A stretch of 11,413 bases of DNA from the NCBI RefSeq assembly GCF_030271215.1, contig NZ_JASNGB010000097.1:1-11413 (forward strand). Direction: 5' to 3'. Made by a program: the position numbers and the translations under genes. Shown piece by piece: positions 1 to 7,490 of the stretch; positions within the stretch are counted from its first letter, which is position 1, and every line of letters begins with the position of its first letter. The notes under the pieces were generated by a model. That model made no database searches and was not told where the DNA came from. It saw nothing but the letters and a program-made list of their open reading frames with translations. The stretch is from Deinococcus rhizophilus (lineage in GTDB: Bacteria > Deinococcota > Deinococci > Deinococcales > Deinococcaceae).

Positions 1-28
1 CGCCCCCACCCGTTTCTCCATGACGTTA

Positions 29-160
29 TTATGTCAAATGCTCTAGCCGGTCCGCCACGACCTTGGGCGGCACGCCCCGGCGAATCAGCAGGCTCGCCGC
101 CGTGTGCCGCAGGTCGTGGAAGCGCAGACGCGGTTCACGGCAATTCAGTCGCTCCCTAGA
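29..160 (-). pseudogene. Tyrosine recombinase (phage-type integrase) C-terminal remnant
   Basis: An open minus-strand stretch of 43 codons, bounded by an in-frame TGA at 161-163 and a double TAA at 26-31, encodes RLRFHDLRHTAASLLIRRG followed by VPPKVVADRLEHLT. This is the box II region of tyrosine recombinases: HDLRH supplies the catalytic His and second Arg. The catalytic core usually continues with a GHSS-type helix, a second His/Trp and the nucleophilic Tyr; here the frame stops right after DRLEHLT, so these are missing. No start codon or N-terminal part is present, because the upstream DNA is the end of the pPIWI_RE gene in another frame. It cannot make an active enzyme. It is probably the stump of an integrase left by insertion or deletion, and marks an old mobile-element boundary. 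Recognition of the motif is firm; the history is inferred. Confidence 0.8.
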
Positions 161-2964
161 TCAAGTACCTCTTCATCGTCATCGCTGCTGTAGTCGGGAA
201 TGTAATCCTTGATTAGGTGCCCGAAGAACAAAGGGGCCGGGAATTTAGTCCATCCGTCGTAGTGGGCATAACGTCGTCGCAACTTCGATGTGATGTCCAC
301 AATCCCACGCAGGCTCAGCCCACCCGCGCTGATCACCGCCACCTCAAGAGCCTCGGGGGTGGCATATCCATCCGTGTGCGGGGCGAGTTCTCGCCGCGTG
401 TCGCCTCTACCGATTTTGATGGTCTTCAGCGAACCCGACATGCCGCGTGTGGGCTGAAGGTTGGTCGCTCCTATGCTCAGGAACGTCGCCCCGACCGGAT
501 TCTCCAAGCCTTCAGCCTCGCCGATCAGATAGGTCTCACTCTCCGTCCAGCGCGGAGTTGGGAACCTTACGCCCGCGACCTCGACCTCCTGTTCGCCCTG
601 ACGCAGCACCTTAGCGAAGGGGTCCAATGTCCGCAGCCGCAGCAGCGTCAGGTTCGGCCAGGACTTCTGAAGGCGAGAGGGGCTCTCCCTGGGTTCGAAC
701 CGCAGATCGTCAAACTCGATGTACTTGTCGTACAACCCAGGCCAGAAGGCGCTGACTGTGTCGCCATCGATGAACACGATCTCGGCCAGGCCGTCACTCT
801 TACCTGTATCCGCTTCGTCGAGCAGTGCATTGAAGAAGGTCTGTACCTTCTGCCGGTCCCCCCGCTCTCGGGGGTTCAGCTTCGATGTGCTGCCCTGAAG
901 CTGGAATGTCGCCTCGCGCAGGGAGACCCAGCCAGTCGCCCCGCTCGGCAGTAGCAGGTTCGCTTCCGTCTGCTGGGAATCCAGGTCAACCCGCAGGCCC
1001 ATCGGCACAGTCGTCGGCTCATTGCCCTGGCCCCGCCGGCTGTTCACCGTCGCGACGGTCAGCGCCAGGATGCGTCCTCGCATGGCCGGCGTGCCGGCGC
1101 TCAACTCTCCAGAATCGTCGTTCACCGGCACTAGGATGCCCAGGGACTCCCACACCAGATCCTGGAACGCCCGGATGGTGCGCCGGATGAAGTCCTTGTC
1201 GTCCTTGTCCTCCTGGATGGGCCTCAGGTACTGCGCGTGCACCTTCAAATTCTTCAGGATGGCCACTTTGGACGCCCGCTTGTTCACCGGGTCGTTGACG
1301 TCGTCGCCCTCTCCGCGCGGCACGATCAGCATCACGCCGTCAAAGGGGCCCTGCAGTTCCCGCAGGAAAGAGGTCCATCTCTCCAGCCGGCGCGCGGCAC
1401 GTTCGGCCGGTCGGTCACCCGGCCCTGGGAGAGAACTGACGGAGCCGTACGTCTGCTCGGGCATGGCCTGCCGCGTGATTACAACGTCCTCTCCGAGGGC
1501 CTTCACAAGAATCTCCGCCGCCCTTACCGCGCTCGCGTCATGCCCCGCGGCATGCAGCAGCAGCAGACGGTAAGGCTGGACGTAATGCTGCTGCATGCGC
1601 CGCCGTTCCACATTCGCCCAGTCCCTGGCCGCCTTCAGCTTGTCCGCAACATACTTTGCTGCCGTCCCTGCGTCGATCTGCTTCTGCGTCGGTTGCGGTT
1701 CGGCGAAGAGGGCCTGAAAATCCTCGACGGGCGTCTGCGCCTGCTTGGCACCAAGCCCCTCGATCCGCGTCAATCCCGTCATGGGGCGTAGGCCGTAGGG
1801 GTCAAGTTCGGCGGCCGCGATACCGAATGCCAGGAAACGGTCGACGTCGAGGGCGCCGGTAGCCCCACCCTTAACCCCGCGTCCCTGTCGGGCGACCGCC
1901 AACACCTGGCACTCCGCATGGATGAGCAAGGCGGGCGCCACTCGGCGCTCCTCCAGGGGGTGTTCGGGCAGCGTGGTGTACCGCTGGCGAAGTCCCACGT
2001 AGTCCAGGCCGGGAATACCGTTCAGGTGCTGCTTCCAGTCGATCTGCAGGGTAATGACACCGGGATTTGGCTGCTGACCCGTGCGTGCCGGCATGGCATA
2101 CAACGTCACCTTCCCGTGGTAGGTGTTGGCGTTGTCGGTCCACTGCCGACGGGACAGTTCCATCACCAGCCTTGGCATCCGCTGGCCCGCTACGGTCTTT
2201 GTCCGGAATTTCACCACGTAGGACGTAGGCAACGCGCCAGCCTTGCTTCCGGCCACGAACGGGTCGGTCATCAGTTCCGCGCTGTTGGTGGAGGTGTCTC
2301 GCGACACGACCCGCCGCATCGGCCCACGCCCGGGGAACAGTTCCACGCCGTCTAGTGCCTGGGCCGCCAGGTCAGCCAGGTCGCGGTGACTGACCACCTC
2401 GCCCGGGCGCTTCGGGTCGAAGGTGATGTGAGCGAAGTCGAAAGGGCCCTCCCTCACCCAATCCAGCAGGCGGTGCCGGGTGTCGTCCTCCAGGTCGGTG
2501 ATGTGGTTGACCCAGGTGGCCAGCGCCTGCCGGGCAGCCCGCCCGGCCTCCTGCGGGGAAGCGCTGCTGATTAGCAGCGGCAGGCGCGCCCTGGTCAGCT
2601 TCCACAGGTTCGTCTCCACCCGCAAGATATCGGGTACCCGGGTGCCCAGCAGCAGTCGCAGCATTGTGGTGGGCACCCGGCCCTGCTCGCTTCCCCGGGT
2701 CGCCTTGCGTCTCCTTTCGACCTCGTTCAGGAACTCCAGGAACTTGGGCTTGAAGGTGATGCCCGTCGCCTCGTATGTCTGTACGGCCGCCTGGTCCTGG
2801 GCAAACTCGAACATGGTGGGCAGACCGCCGTCCAGGCGTGCGGCCAGATCGGCGATTTTCTGCGCGGCTGACGGACCGATCCGGGATTCAGGATCGAGTG
2901 GCCGGGCGGCGAAGACGGGTCGGGGGCGCTTGGCGCTGCTGCGGGCTGGAGCGGTCCTGGTCAT
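145..2964 (-). CDS. pPIWI_RE family protein (X domain, MID and divergent PIWI/RNase H module)
   Basis: Third gene of the island, 939 aa, predicted to bind a nucleic-acid guide and its target. Residues 1-30 are basic and probably disordered. About 30-430 match the family's N-terminal X domain (formerly DUF3962), including the stretch TSYVVKFRTKTVAGQRM near 247-263 and RRQW at 272-275. About 455-600 look like the MID domain: a hydrophobic strand at 465-471, then DP at 558-559 and the HAQYLRP segment at 576-582, the position of the family's usual TQF-like motif. About 630-930 are the RNase H-fold region (formerly DUF3893), with strands at 632-641 and 727-733, DGD at 733-735, WP at 741-742, and a PAPLFFGHLIKDY tail at 909-921. 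I see no clear DEDX slicer tetrad, which fits the family, named for conserved Arg and Glu instead. The acidic end (928-933) is low complexity. AAAGGA at 2973-2978 lies 8 nt before the ATG. The gene starts 30 bp after the helicase stop, so it is co-transcribed. Family assignment is by pattern recognition, unconfirmed by a search. Confidence 0.85.
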   Translation of the reverse strand: MTRTAPARSSAKRPRPVFAARPLDPESRIGPSAAQKIADLAARLDGGLPTMFEFAQDQAAVQTYEATGITFKPKFLEFLNEVERRRKATRGSEQGRVPTTMLRLLLGTRVPDILRVETNLWKLTRARLPLLISSASPQEAGRAARQALATWVNHITDLEDDTRHRLLDWVREGPFDFAHITFDPKRPGEVVSHRDLADLAAQALDGVELFPGRGPMRRVVSRDTSTNSAELMTDPFVAGSKAGALPTSYVVKFRTKTVAGQRMPRLVMELSRRQWTDNANTYHGKVTLYAMPARTGQQPNPGVITLQIDWKQHLNGIPGLDYVGLRQRYTTLPEHPLEERRVAPALLIHAECQVLAVARQGRGVKGGATGALDVDRFLAFGIAAAELDPYGLRPMTGLTRIEGLGAKQAQTPVEDFQALFAEPQPTQKQIDAGTAAKYVADKLKAARDWANVERRRMQQHYVQPYRLLLLHAAGHDASAVRAAEILVKALGEDVVITRQAMPEQTYGSVSSLPGPGDRPAERAARRLERWTSFLRELQGPFDGVMLIVPRGEGDDVNDPVNKRASKVAILKNLKVHAQYLRPIQEDKDDKDFIRRTIRAFQDLVWESLGILVPVNDDSGELSAGTPAMRGRILALTVATVNSRRGQGNEPTTVPMGLRVDLDSQQTEANLLLPSGATGWVSLREATFQLQGSTSKLNPRERGDRQKVQTFFNALLDEADTGKSDGLAEIVFIDGDTVSAFWPGLYDKYIEFDDLRFEPRESPSRLQKSWPNLTLLRLRTLDPFAKVLRQGEQEVEVAGVRFPTPRWTESETYLIGEAEGLENPVGATFLSIGATNLQPTRGMSGSLKTIKIGRGDTRRELAPHTDGYATPEALEVAVISAGGLSLRGIVDITSKLRRRYAHYDGWTKFPAPLFFGHLIKDYIPDYSSDDDEEVLDLGSD

Positions 2965-2972
2965 CGGTCACG

Positions 2973-2978
2973 TCCTTT
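2973..2978 (-). promoter_or_regulatory. Ribosome binding site of the pPIWI_RE gene
   Basis: AAAGGA on the minus strand, 8 nt before the ATG at 2962-2964, in the 30-bp gap after the helicase gene. It supports this start and separate ribosome loading rather than stop-start coupling. Confidence 0.65.
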
Positions 2979-2994
2979 CGGGGGGCAGGGGATT

Positions 2995-5900
2995 TCAGTA
3001 CTCGTCGAAGTAGTCTTCCTGGTCCGGCTGCCAGTCCTCCTGGCCCCAGGTACCACCCTCACCGTCGTCCAAGTCAGCAGGATCGGTCAGCAGGCCCCGG
3101 GTGTGCTGCAGGGCGGACGCCAGGCTGCCGTACAGCGCCTGCATCACCTCGCGCTCGTGCGGATCGCTCGCGTCGCAGCCTTCCTGCAGTAGCTGGACCA
3201 TCCCGGCTAGGACGCTGGTGCGCGGCCGGTCGAGGCGCCCCTCGACGCTCTCCGGCGCCCATGCGGCATCGACGAAATGCACTTCGGCGTCCGCACCACC
3301 GCGGATGGCGCGCCCGATGGTCTGCCACACCGGAACGACCAAGTTCGCGGTAAAAGCGAGCAGGGCCTCCCTGGGAAGCTGGCTAACCTGTTGCGGCCGC
3401 TCCAGTAGCTTCTTGATGATGTGGTAGAGACGTGCGCGGTGCTGGCGGTGCCGCTCCACCGCCTCGCTGAGCGAGGCCCCTTCCAAGTCGGCCGCATCGA
3501 ATTCCTCAGTGGCGCGGTTGACCAGGGAGTGGAGCAGGGTGGTGTCGCCGACGACCGGGTGCGGGCGCACCAGGAAATACATGACGCCGATGGCCGCCAA
3601 GTCGCGTTCCGGACTGTCCCCGCCGAGCACCATGTTCACGCCGCGCCCGATAGCCTGCATGGGAAACACCAGGAGCGACACGTTGTCCCGACGGGCGGCC
3701 CCTTCGATCTCCGCACGCAGCACCAGATCGCTCCGCCCGGATTGCCTGGCCCGGGCCAGCCCGACGCTGCGGGCGTGCAGGTCGGGATTCGCTTGCCGCA
3801 GGGTGTCCAGCACCTCGATTACCTGGTCGTAACTGTTGACGACCAGCGCAGCTTTGCGGGGCCGGCCCGGCGGGCTGATCCGCTCGGCGATGGTCGCCAG
3901 ATCGCGTTCCAGCTGCGAACCCAGGGGATTGCCCGGGCTGCTGCGCCTGGCCAGCGCGTCAACGACCCTGCGCAGGTTCTCGCTGCGATGTTCCCCCGCC
4001 CCGCTGACGCGGATGGCCTGCCCGTTCTGGTCATGCTGCGGCGTAAAGTTGAGGCTGAGCTTCCCCTGACGGCCCTCTCGGATGGGGAGCAGCAGGTACC
4101 CGGGCGGGGTGGTGCTGTGGAAACTGCTGCTCTGCGGGAGGTAGGAGGTGGCGCTCGTAATCAGGACGCCCAGGCCGGCACGGCTGAGGCGTTCGGGGAG
4201 CAGACGAGTCACACGGTCCTGTACGATCATCTCCACCTGGTTGTCGTCATTGTCGCCCCGCAGGAAGCTGATCGCGGCGAAGTTGCCCAGCAGGCTGGCA
4301 GTGGAGTAGTCGCCCAGACCCTGCCCGGCCTGGTCGGGCAGGTATGTGTGCTTAAAGGCCTGGTCGACCCCGCCCGCCAGGGCTCGCATGAGGCGAACGT
4401 CCGATACCAGCAGCGTGATCAGCATCAGCAGATTGAGCATCCACTGGCTGCGCCCATCAGGTTCGAAGCCCAGCAGCAGTGCGATGGCCTGCTCAAGTTC
4501 GGTGAGGGCCTCTGTGCGGGCCTCGTCGGACGTCGGGTACGCCTCGAAAGCGCGGCGCATCATCCGCTGCGCGGTGCGAACGGTCTCGGAATCGATGCCC
4601 AGCAGGCCTGCCACATGGTCGGCCTGGGTGGGCGCACTGTCCCGGCGGAAGGCGACGTCGTACACGGTCGTGTCCCAGAGCTGCGCCAGCGGGGTCAGTG
4701 CATCGTGTGAAATGCGCAAACCGTGCAGCCGGATGAGGGAGTAGAAGACGGTGCGGGCATTCAACAGCTGCCCGGAGAATTCCACGGCTCGCGGGTCGCG
4801 GATAACCTCCACGAATTCACGCAGGTTGTCGTTCATCTGGTTGGCCGCCTTCAGGTACGTGCTGGTCGGCCCGTGGCGGCGCGTCTGCTGGTTGTAGGCC
4901 AGGCCCAGTTCCGCATTGGCCCCCTGCAGGCCATTACGGCCTAGGAAGGGAGTGCGGAGCAGCGACTGACCGTCGAGGTTGGCCTGAGCATCGTCGGCTT
5001 CATCGATAATCACCAAGTCCATGACTTCCGGCAGGAGCTCCGCGTAACTCAGGCGCCGGGCGGTCAGGTGCGCGGGAACGCGGGCGGTCGTGGACAGCAC
5101 GTGCCCCAGCCATACCTTCGCCCCGACGAGCTGCACGTGGTTGTGGACGCGTCCGCAGCGAGAAAACAGCGGGCACAGGTGCCGGGCCTCGTCATCCTGG
5201 CCTCTGCGGGTAACGCGGGGAAGCATGACAACCTCGCAGGGCGGGGCCACGTCCGGCCTCCAGTCGTCCCAGACGTCCTCTTCTTCGCCAGTCGCGTAGG
5301 CCCGCAGGCTGCAGCCACGCGCGAAACGCTCCATCCCGGGGACAGTCAGGCCGAAGCCGCTGCCTTCAGGGTCGCCGGCGGCCACGACGCCAGCAATCCG
5401 GTCGGCGTGCCCTTCATGGGTGTCGTGACTCCGGCCGACCAGTAGGGCCACGTCGTCATCCGGGAGGTAATGGGTGAGCAGCTCAAGCTGCTGGCGAGCC
5501 ACTTCGATGGCCGTGGTGAACACCGCCACGCGCTGATCCTGGCGGGCCATATGTACGCACAGAACGTTGATCAGGGTAGTCTTTCCCGCGCCCGGCAGTC
5601 CGATCAGGTGGTTCAGGCCGGCCAGCGAGAGGGAGTCACCGTCAACGAATCCGGTGTCCCCGCGGACACGCAGCTTCAGCTTACCGATCGTGCCTGCCCA
5701 GTCGCGGAAGGGGCGGCCGGCCAGCCGGTCCGCGTCGTCCATCCACGTTGCGGTCCTCTCTAGGTCGGCAAGGGGGAACTCCAGCGGTTTATCCGACTTG
5801 CGCGCCTGATGCATCGGCGCCACTGGCGGGACTTCCTCAGCGGGAATACGGAGACGCACGTCCGCCAGACCGGGATGCACAACGAGCGTCTGGTCGGGTG

Positions 5901-6291
5901 GCGCCGACATGAGACCGTGCAGGGGGGCGTCCGGCGGGGTGTTCAGTTCGGCCAGTTGCAGACCGAGGTTGACCTCATGCGTGGCTCTCCGACGGAAGCT
6001 GAGGTTCGCCGGGGTCAGGTCATAGGAGAGTTCGATCTCGTCCCGGGTGTCCGCCAGCTGGGCATTCATCATGGCGGCCCGGATGGATTCCTTGCTGAGC
6101 AGACGCGGCAGCAGTTCGAGTTGACGAAGGTGGCGCAGGGCCGCCCGCTGCCCGGACAGGACGGTCATGTCATCGACTGATTGGTACGCGCTGAGCAGGA
6201 GCGGCAGCGCCTCGAGTGAATCTTCCCCGACCTGCTCCATCAGCAGGCAGGCCCACTGGATCTCGCCGGCTCCCTTCCAGCTGCTCGTCAT
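2995..6291 (-). CDS. DinG/XPD-like superfamily 2 helicase of the pPIWI_RE island
   Basis: Second gene of the island, 1098 aa, larger than E. coli DinG (about 716 aa). Residues 1-200 form an N-terminal region without helicase motifs, probably one of the island-specific accessory domains. Helicase motifs follow in order: Walker A GLPGAGKTT (231-239, Lys237), Walker B/motif II DEAD (430-433), ITSATS motif III (711-716), GRGVN motif V (882-886) and motif VI QTIGRAIR (990-997, with Arg994 and Arg997). Between motifs I and II lie Cys327, Cys352, Cys373 and Cys379, the place where DinG/XPD helicases carry a 4Fe-4S cluster, though the spacing is unlike E. coli DinG. The C-terminus is very acidic. DinG relatives unwind 5'->3' and can resolve R-loops; the role proposed for this family is to open transcribed or guide-paired invader DNA for the PIWI and nuclease partners. 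The start overlaps the nuclease stop (ATGA) and has a strong GGGGAGG site 6 nt upstream. Helicase call is firm; the iron-sulfur cluster is inferred. Confidence 0.87.
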   Translation of the reverse strand: MTSSWKGAGEIQWACLLMEQVGEDSLEALPLLLSAYQSVDDMTVLSGQRAALRHLRQLELLPRLLSKESIRAAMMNAQLADTRDEIELSYDLTPANLSFRRRATHEVNLGLQLAELNTPPDAPLHGLMSAPPDQTLVVHPGLADVRLRIPAEEVPPVAPMHQARKSDKPLEFPLADLERTATWMDDADRLAGRPFRDWAGTIGKLKLRVRGDTGFVDGDSLSLAGLNHLIGLPGAGKTTLINVLCVHMARQDQRVAVFTTAIEVARQQLELLTHYLPDDDVALLVGRSHDTHEGHADRIAGVVAAGDPEGSGFGLTVPGMERFARGCSLRAYATGEEEDVWDDWRPDVAPPCEVVMLPRVTRRGQDDEARHLCPLFSRCGRVHNHVQLVGAKVWLGHVLSTTARVPAHLTARRLSYAELLPEVMDLVIIDEADDAQANLDGQSLLRTPFLGRNGLQGANAELGLAYNQQTRRHGPTSTYLKAANQMNDNLREFVEVIRDPRAVEFSGQLLNARTVFYSLIRLHGLRISHDALTPLAQLWDTTVYDVAFRRDSAPTQADHVAGLLGIDSETVRTAQRMMRRAFEAYPTSDEARTEALTELEQAIALLLGFEPDGRSQWMLNLLMLITLLVSDVRLMRALAGGVDQAFKHTYLPDQAGQGLGDYSTASLLGNFAAISFLRGDNDDNQVEMIVQDRVTRLLPERLSRAGLGVLITSATSYLPQSSSFHSTTPPGYLLLPIREGRQGKLSLNFTPQHDQNGQAIRVSGAGEHRSENLRRVVDALARRSSPGNPLGSQLERDLATIAERISPPGRPRKAALVVNSYDQVIEVLDTLRQANPDLHARSVGLARARQSGRSDLVLRAEIEGAARRDNVSLLVFPMQAIGRGVNMVLGGDSPERDLAAIGVMYFLVRPHPVVGDTTLLHSLVNRATEEFDAADLEGASLSEAVERHRQHRARLYHIIKKLLERPQQVSQLPREALLAFTANLVVPVWQTIGRAIRGGADAEVHFVDAAWAPESVEGRLDRPRTSVLAGMVQLLQEGCDASDPHEREVMQALYGSLASALQHTRGLLTDPADLDDGEGGTWGQEDWQPDQEDYFDEY

Positions 6292-7415
6292 GCCCGGCCT
6301 CCCCTACCGAAGGTCCTCAGGACGTCCCCCTCAGTCATCACCTCAAGGTCAATGCCCAGCTCACTGAATTCCTCGCGCAGCTGATCGCGCCTGGCCTCGC
6401 CGTGGGCGGGCGTACCCCGGTCGGTCACGACCACAATGGCGCGCCTGTAACTAGCAAGGCCCCCGCGTGACTTCTGGAAATGCTTGGCCAAGGTGGTCAT
6501 GCGGCGGTGGTCCTTCAGGTCAAGTCCCACCTCGTGATCTCCGCCGATGGCGATGTCTGCCTCATCCTCATGGGGGTAGAGATCTACGTCCTCGCGGACT
6601 TCCCGCAGGGCGTCAAACAGCTTCAGCTCGGCGCGGCCAGGGTTCACCCAGAAGTAGACCAGCTCGCGCCGAAGCGCCCACAAGTCGGCAGCAGACATGG
6701 GGTCGCTGAAGTCAGGTAAACTGTCCTGCACGCGGCAGAGTTCAGATGAGCAGTGGGGCGTGGGGCCTTGCTGGACCACGCTGTGGCAGCGGTCACAGCG
6801 CCGGACACTCTCCCCGCGGCCCCCCACGGGGCGGTACATCTCGCGCAGGAGTGGGCCCAGCACCGGCTCGACGGTGATGTCGTCCAGCTCGTCTGTCAAT
6901 TTTTTCAGTTCGGCGTCTGTGGCGGCCGGGTGCTCGACGATGAAGCGGCGTAGCATCGTGTAGGCCCGAGCACGCCACTTCGCGTTGGTAACGCTGCCCA
7001 GGGTGGCGCGCAGCTTGTCATGCCACTCGTTCTCTCGAAAGTTATCGAGATCCCCTCCCTCCTGCGCCAGGTCGATGCATTCGGGGGTTGGAATGCGGTA
7101 TTCCGGGTCGATCAGAACGAGGTCGTCCATGCCCGTGACCTCGGACAGCAGGGTGGCCGGTGCCCAGTCCTTGAGCGGCTTGCAGGCGTCAGCGACCAGC
7201 CGATGCAGGCTGTCGGCCACAGCCACCTGCCCTGAAGCGATCTGCAGGCGGGAAATTCGCGCCTGCGCACGCAGCAGTAATACAGGAGTAACGGTGCGGC
7301 CCTGCTCGTCTCGAGCGTCAAGGATCGCGCCCCTGCGGCTGTTGTTGTGTTGGCGCACCAGGCCTGCAGCCAACAGACGGAGCGTGTCCAGGGCATACGT
7401 GGAGTGTTCAGGCAT
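6288..7415 (-). CDS. PD-(D/E)xK nuclease with zinc knuckle, pPIWI_RE island REase
   Basis: First gene of the island, 375 aa, the predicted DNA-cutting component. Residues 1-195 are mostly helical and resemble no enzyme I can name; they correspond in place to the family's N-terminal accessory domain. Cys207-x2-Cys210 and Cys222-x4-Cys227 form a likely zinc-binding knuckle or ribbon. About 245-365 carry the restriction-endonuclease fold: Glu263 in the first helix (RAELKLFDAL), Asp287 in EADIAI, and the GLDLKDH strand with Asp299 and Lys301, giving a D...DxK active site that appears intact. A further strand AIVVVTD (326-332) and a final helix complete the fold. A GAGG lies 4 nt before the ATG. 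The gene overlaps the helicase by 4 nt and leads the operon, reading away from a 75-bp divergent spacer. The nuclease motif is clear; assignment to the pPIWI_RE-associated family rests on motif plus neighbours. Confidence 0.85.
   Translation of the reverse strand: MPEHSTYALDTLRLLAAGLVRQHNNSRRGAILDARDEQGRTVTPVLLLRAQARISRLQIASGQVAVADSLHRLVADACKPLKDWAPATLLSEVTGMDDLVLIDPEYRIPTPECIDLAQEGGDLDNFRENEWHDKLRATLGSVTNAKWRARAYTMLRRFIVEHPAATDAELKKLTDELDDITVEPVLGPLLREMYRPVGGRGESVRRCDRCHSVVQQGPTPHCSSELCRVQDSLPDFSDPMSAADLWALRRELVYFWVNPGRAELKLFDALREVREDVDLYPHEDEADIAIGGDHEVGLDLKDHRRMTTLAKHFQKSRGGLASYRRAIVVVTDRGTPAHGEARRDQLREEFSELGIDLEVMTEGDVLRTFGRGGRA
6298..6304 (-). promoter_or_regulatory. Ribosome binding site of the helicase gene, inside the nuclease gene end
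   Basis: GGGGAGG on the minus strand, 6 nt before the ATG at 6289-6291. It sits within the last codons of the nuclease gene, whose TGA overlaps the ATG as ATGA. The arrangement points to translational coupling and fixes the helicase start. Confidence 0.75.
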
Positions 7416-7490
7416 GTTGCCTCAGAGGATATGTTACCGTGCGAACAATCCGCAAGATTTCTGTTAATGGCGAATTGAGGTACTCAGAGA
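7416..7490. promoter_or_regulatory. Divergent intergenic region between the pPIWI_RE operon and the 334-aa gene
   Basis: This 75-bp spacer must hold the promoters of both the minus-strand operon and the plus-strand gene unless they lie inside the coding regions. It is more AT-rich than its surroundings. The 7-mer CTCAGAG occurs twice in direct orientation, at 7421-7427 (within the palindrome CCTCAGAGG, 7420-7428) and at 7483-7489, each just before one of the two start codons. The first overlaps the GAGG of the nuclease gene. I found only weak sigma-70 matches, so no promoter boxes are called. Confidence 0.5.

Noticed and set aside
217..954. A 245-codon plus-strand open frame opposite the PIWI-like gene
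   Set aside because: It is antisense to the conserved RNase H region of the 939-aa protein and shows no motifs.
145..2964. Canonical long prokaryotic Argonaute
   Set aside because: No PAZ-like region or DEDX tetrad is evident, and the nuclease plus DinG-type helicase neighbours fit the pPIWI_RE family instead.
3421..4710. A 429-codon plus-strand open frame opposite the helicase gene
   Set aside because: It is antisense to a gene with clear helicase motifs, has low-complexity composition and no recognisable domain; long antisense frames are common in high-GC DNA.
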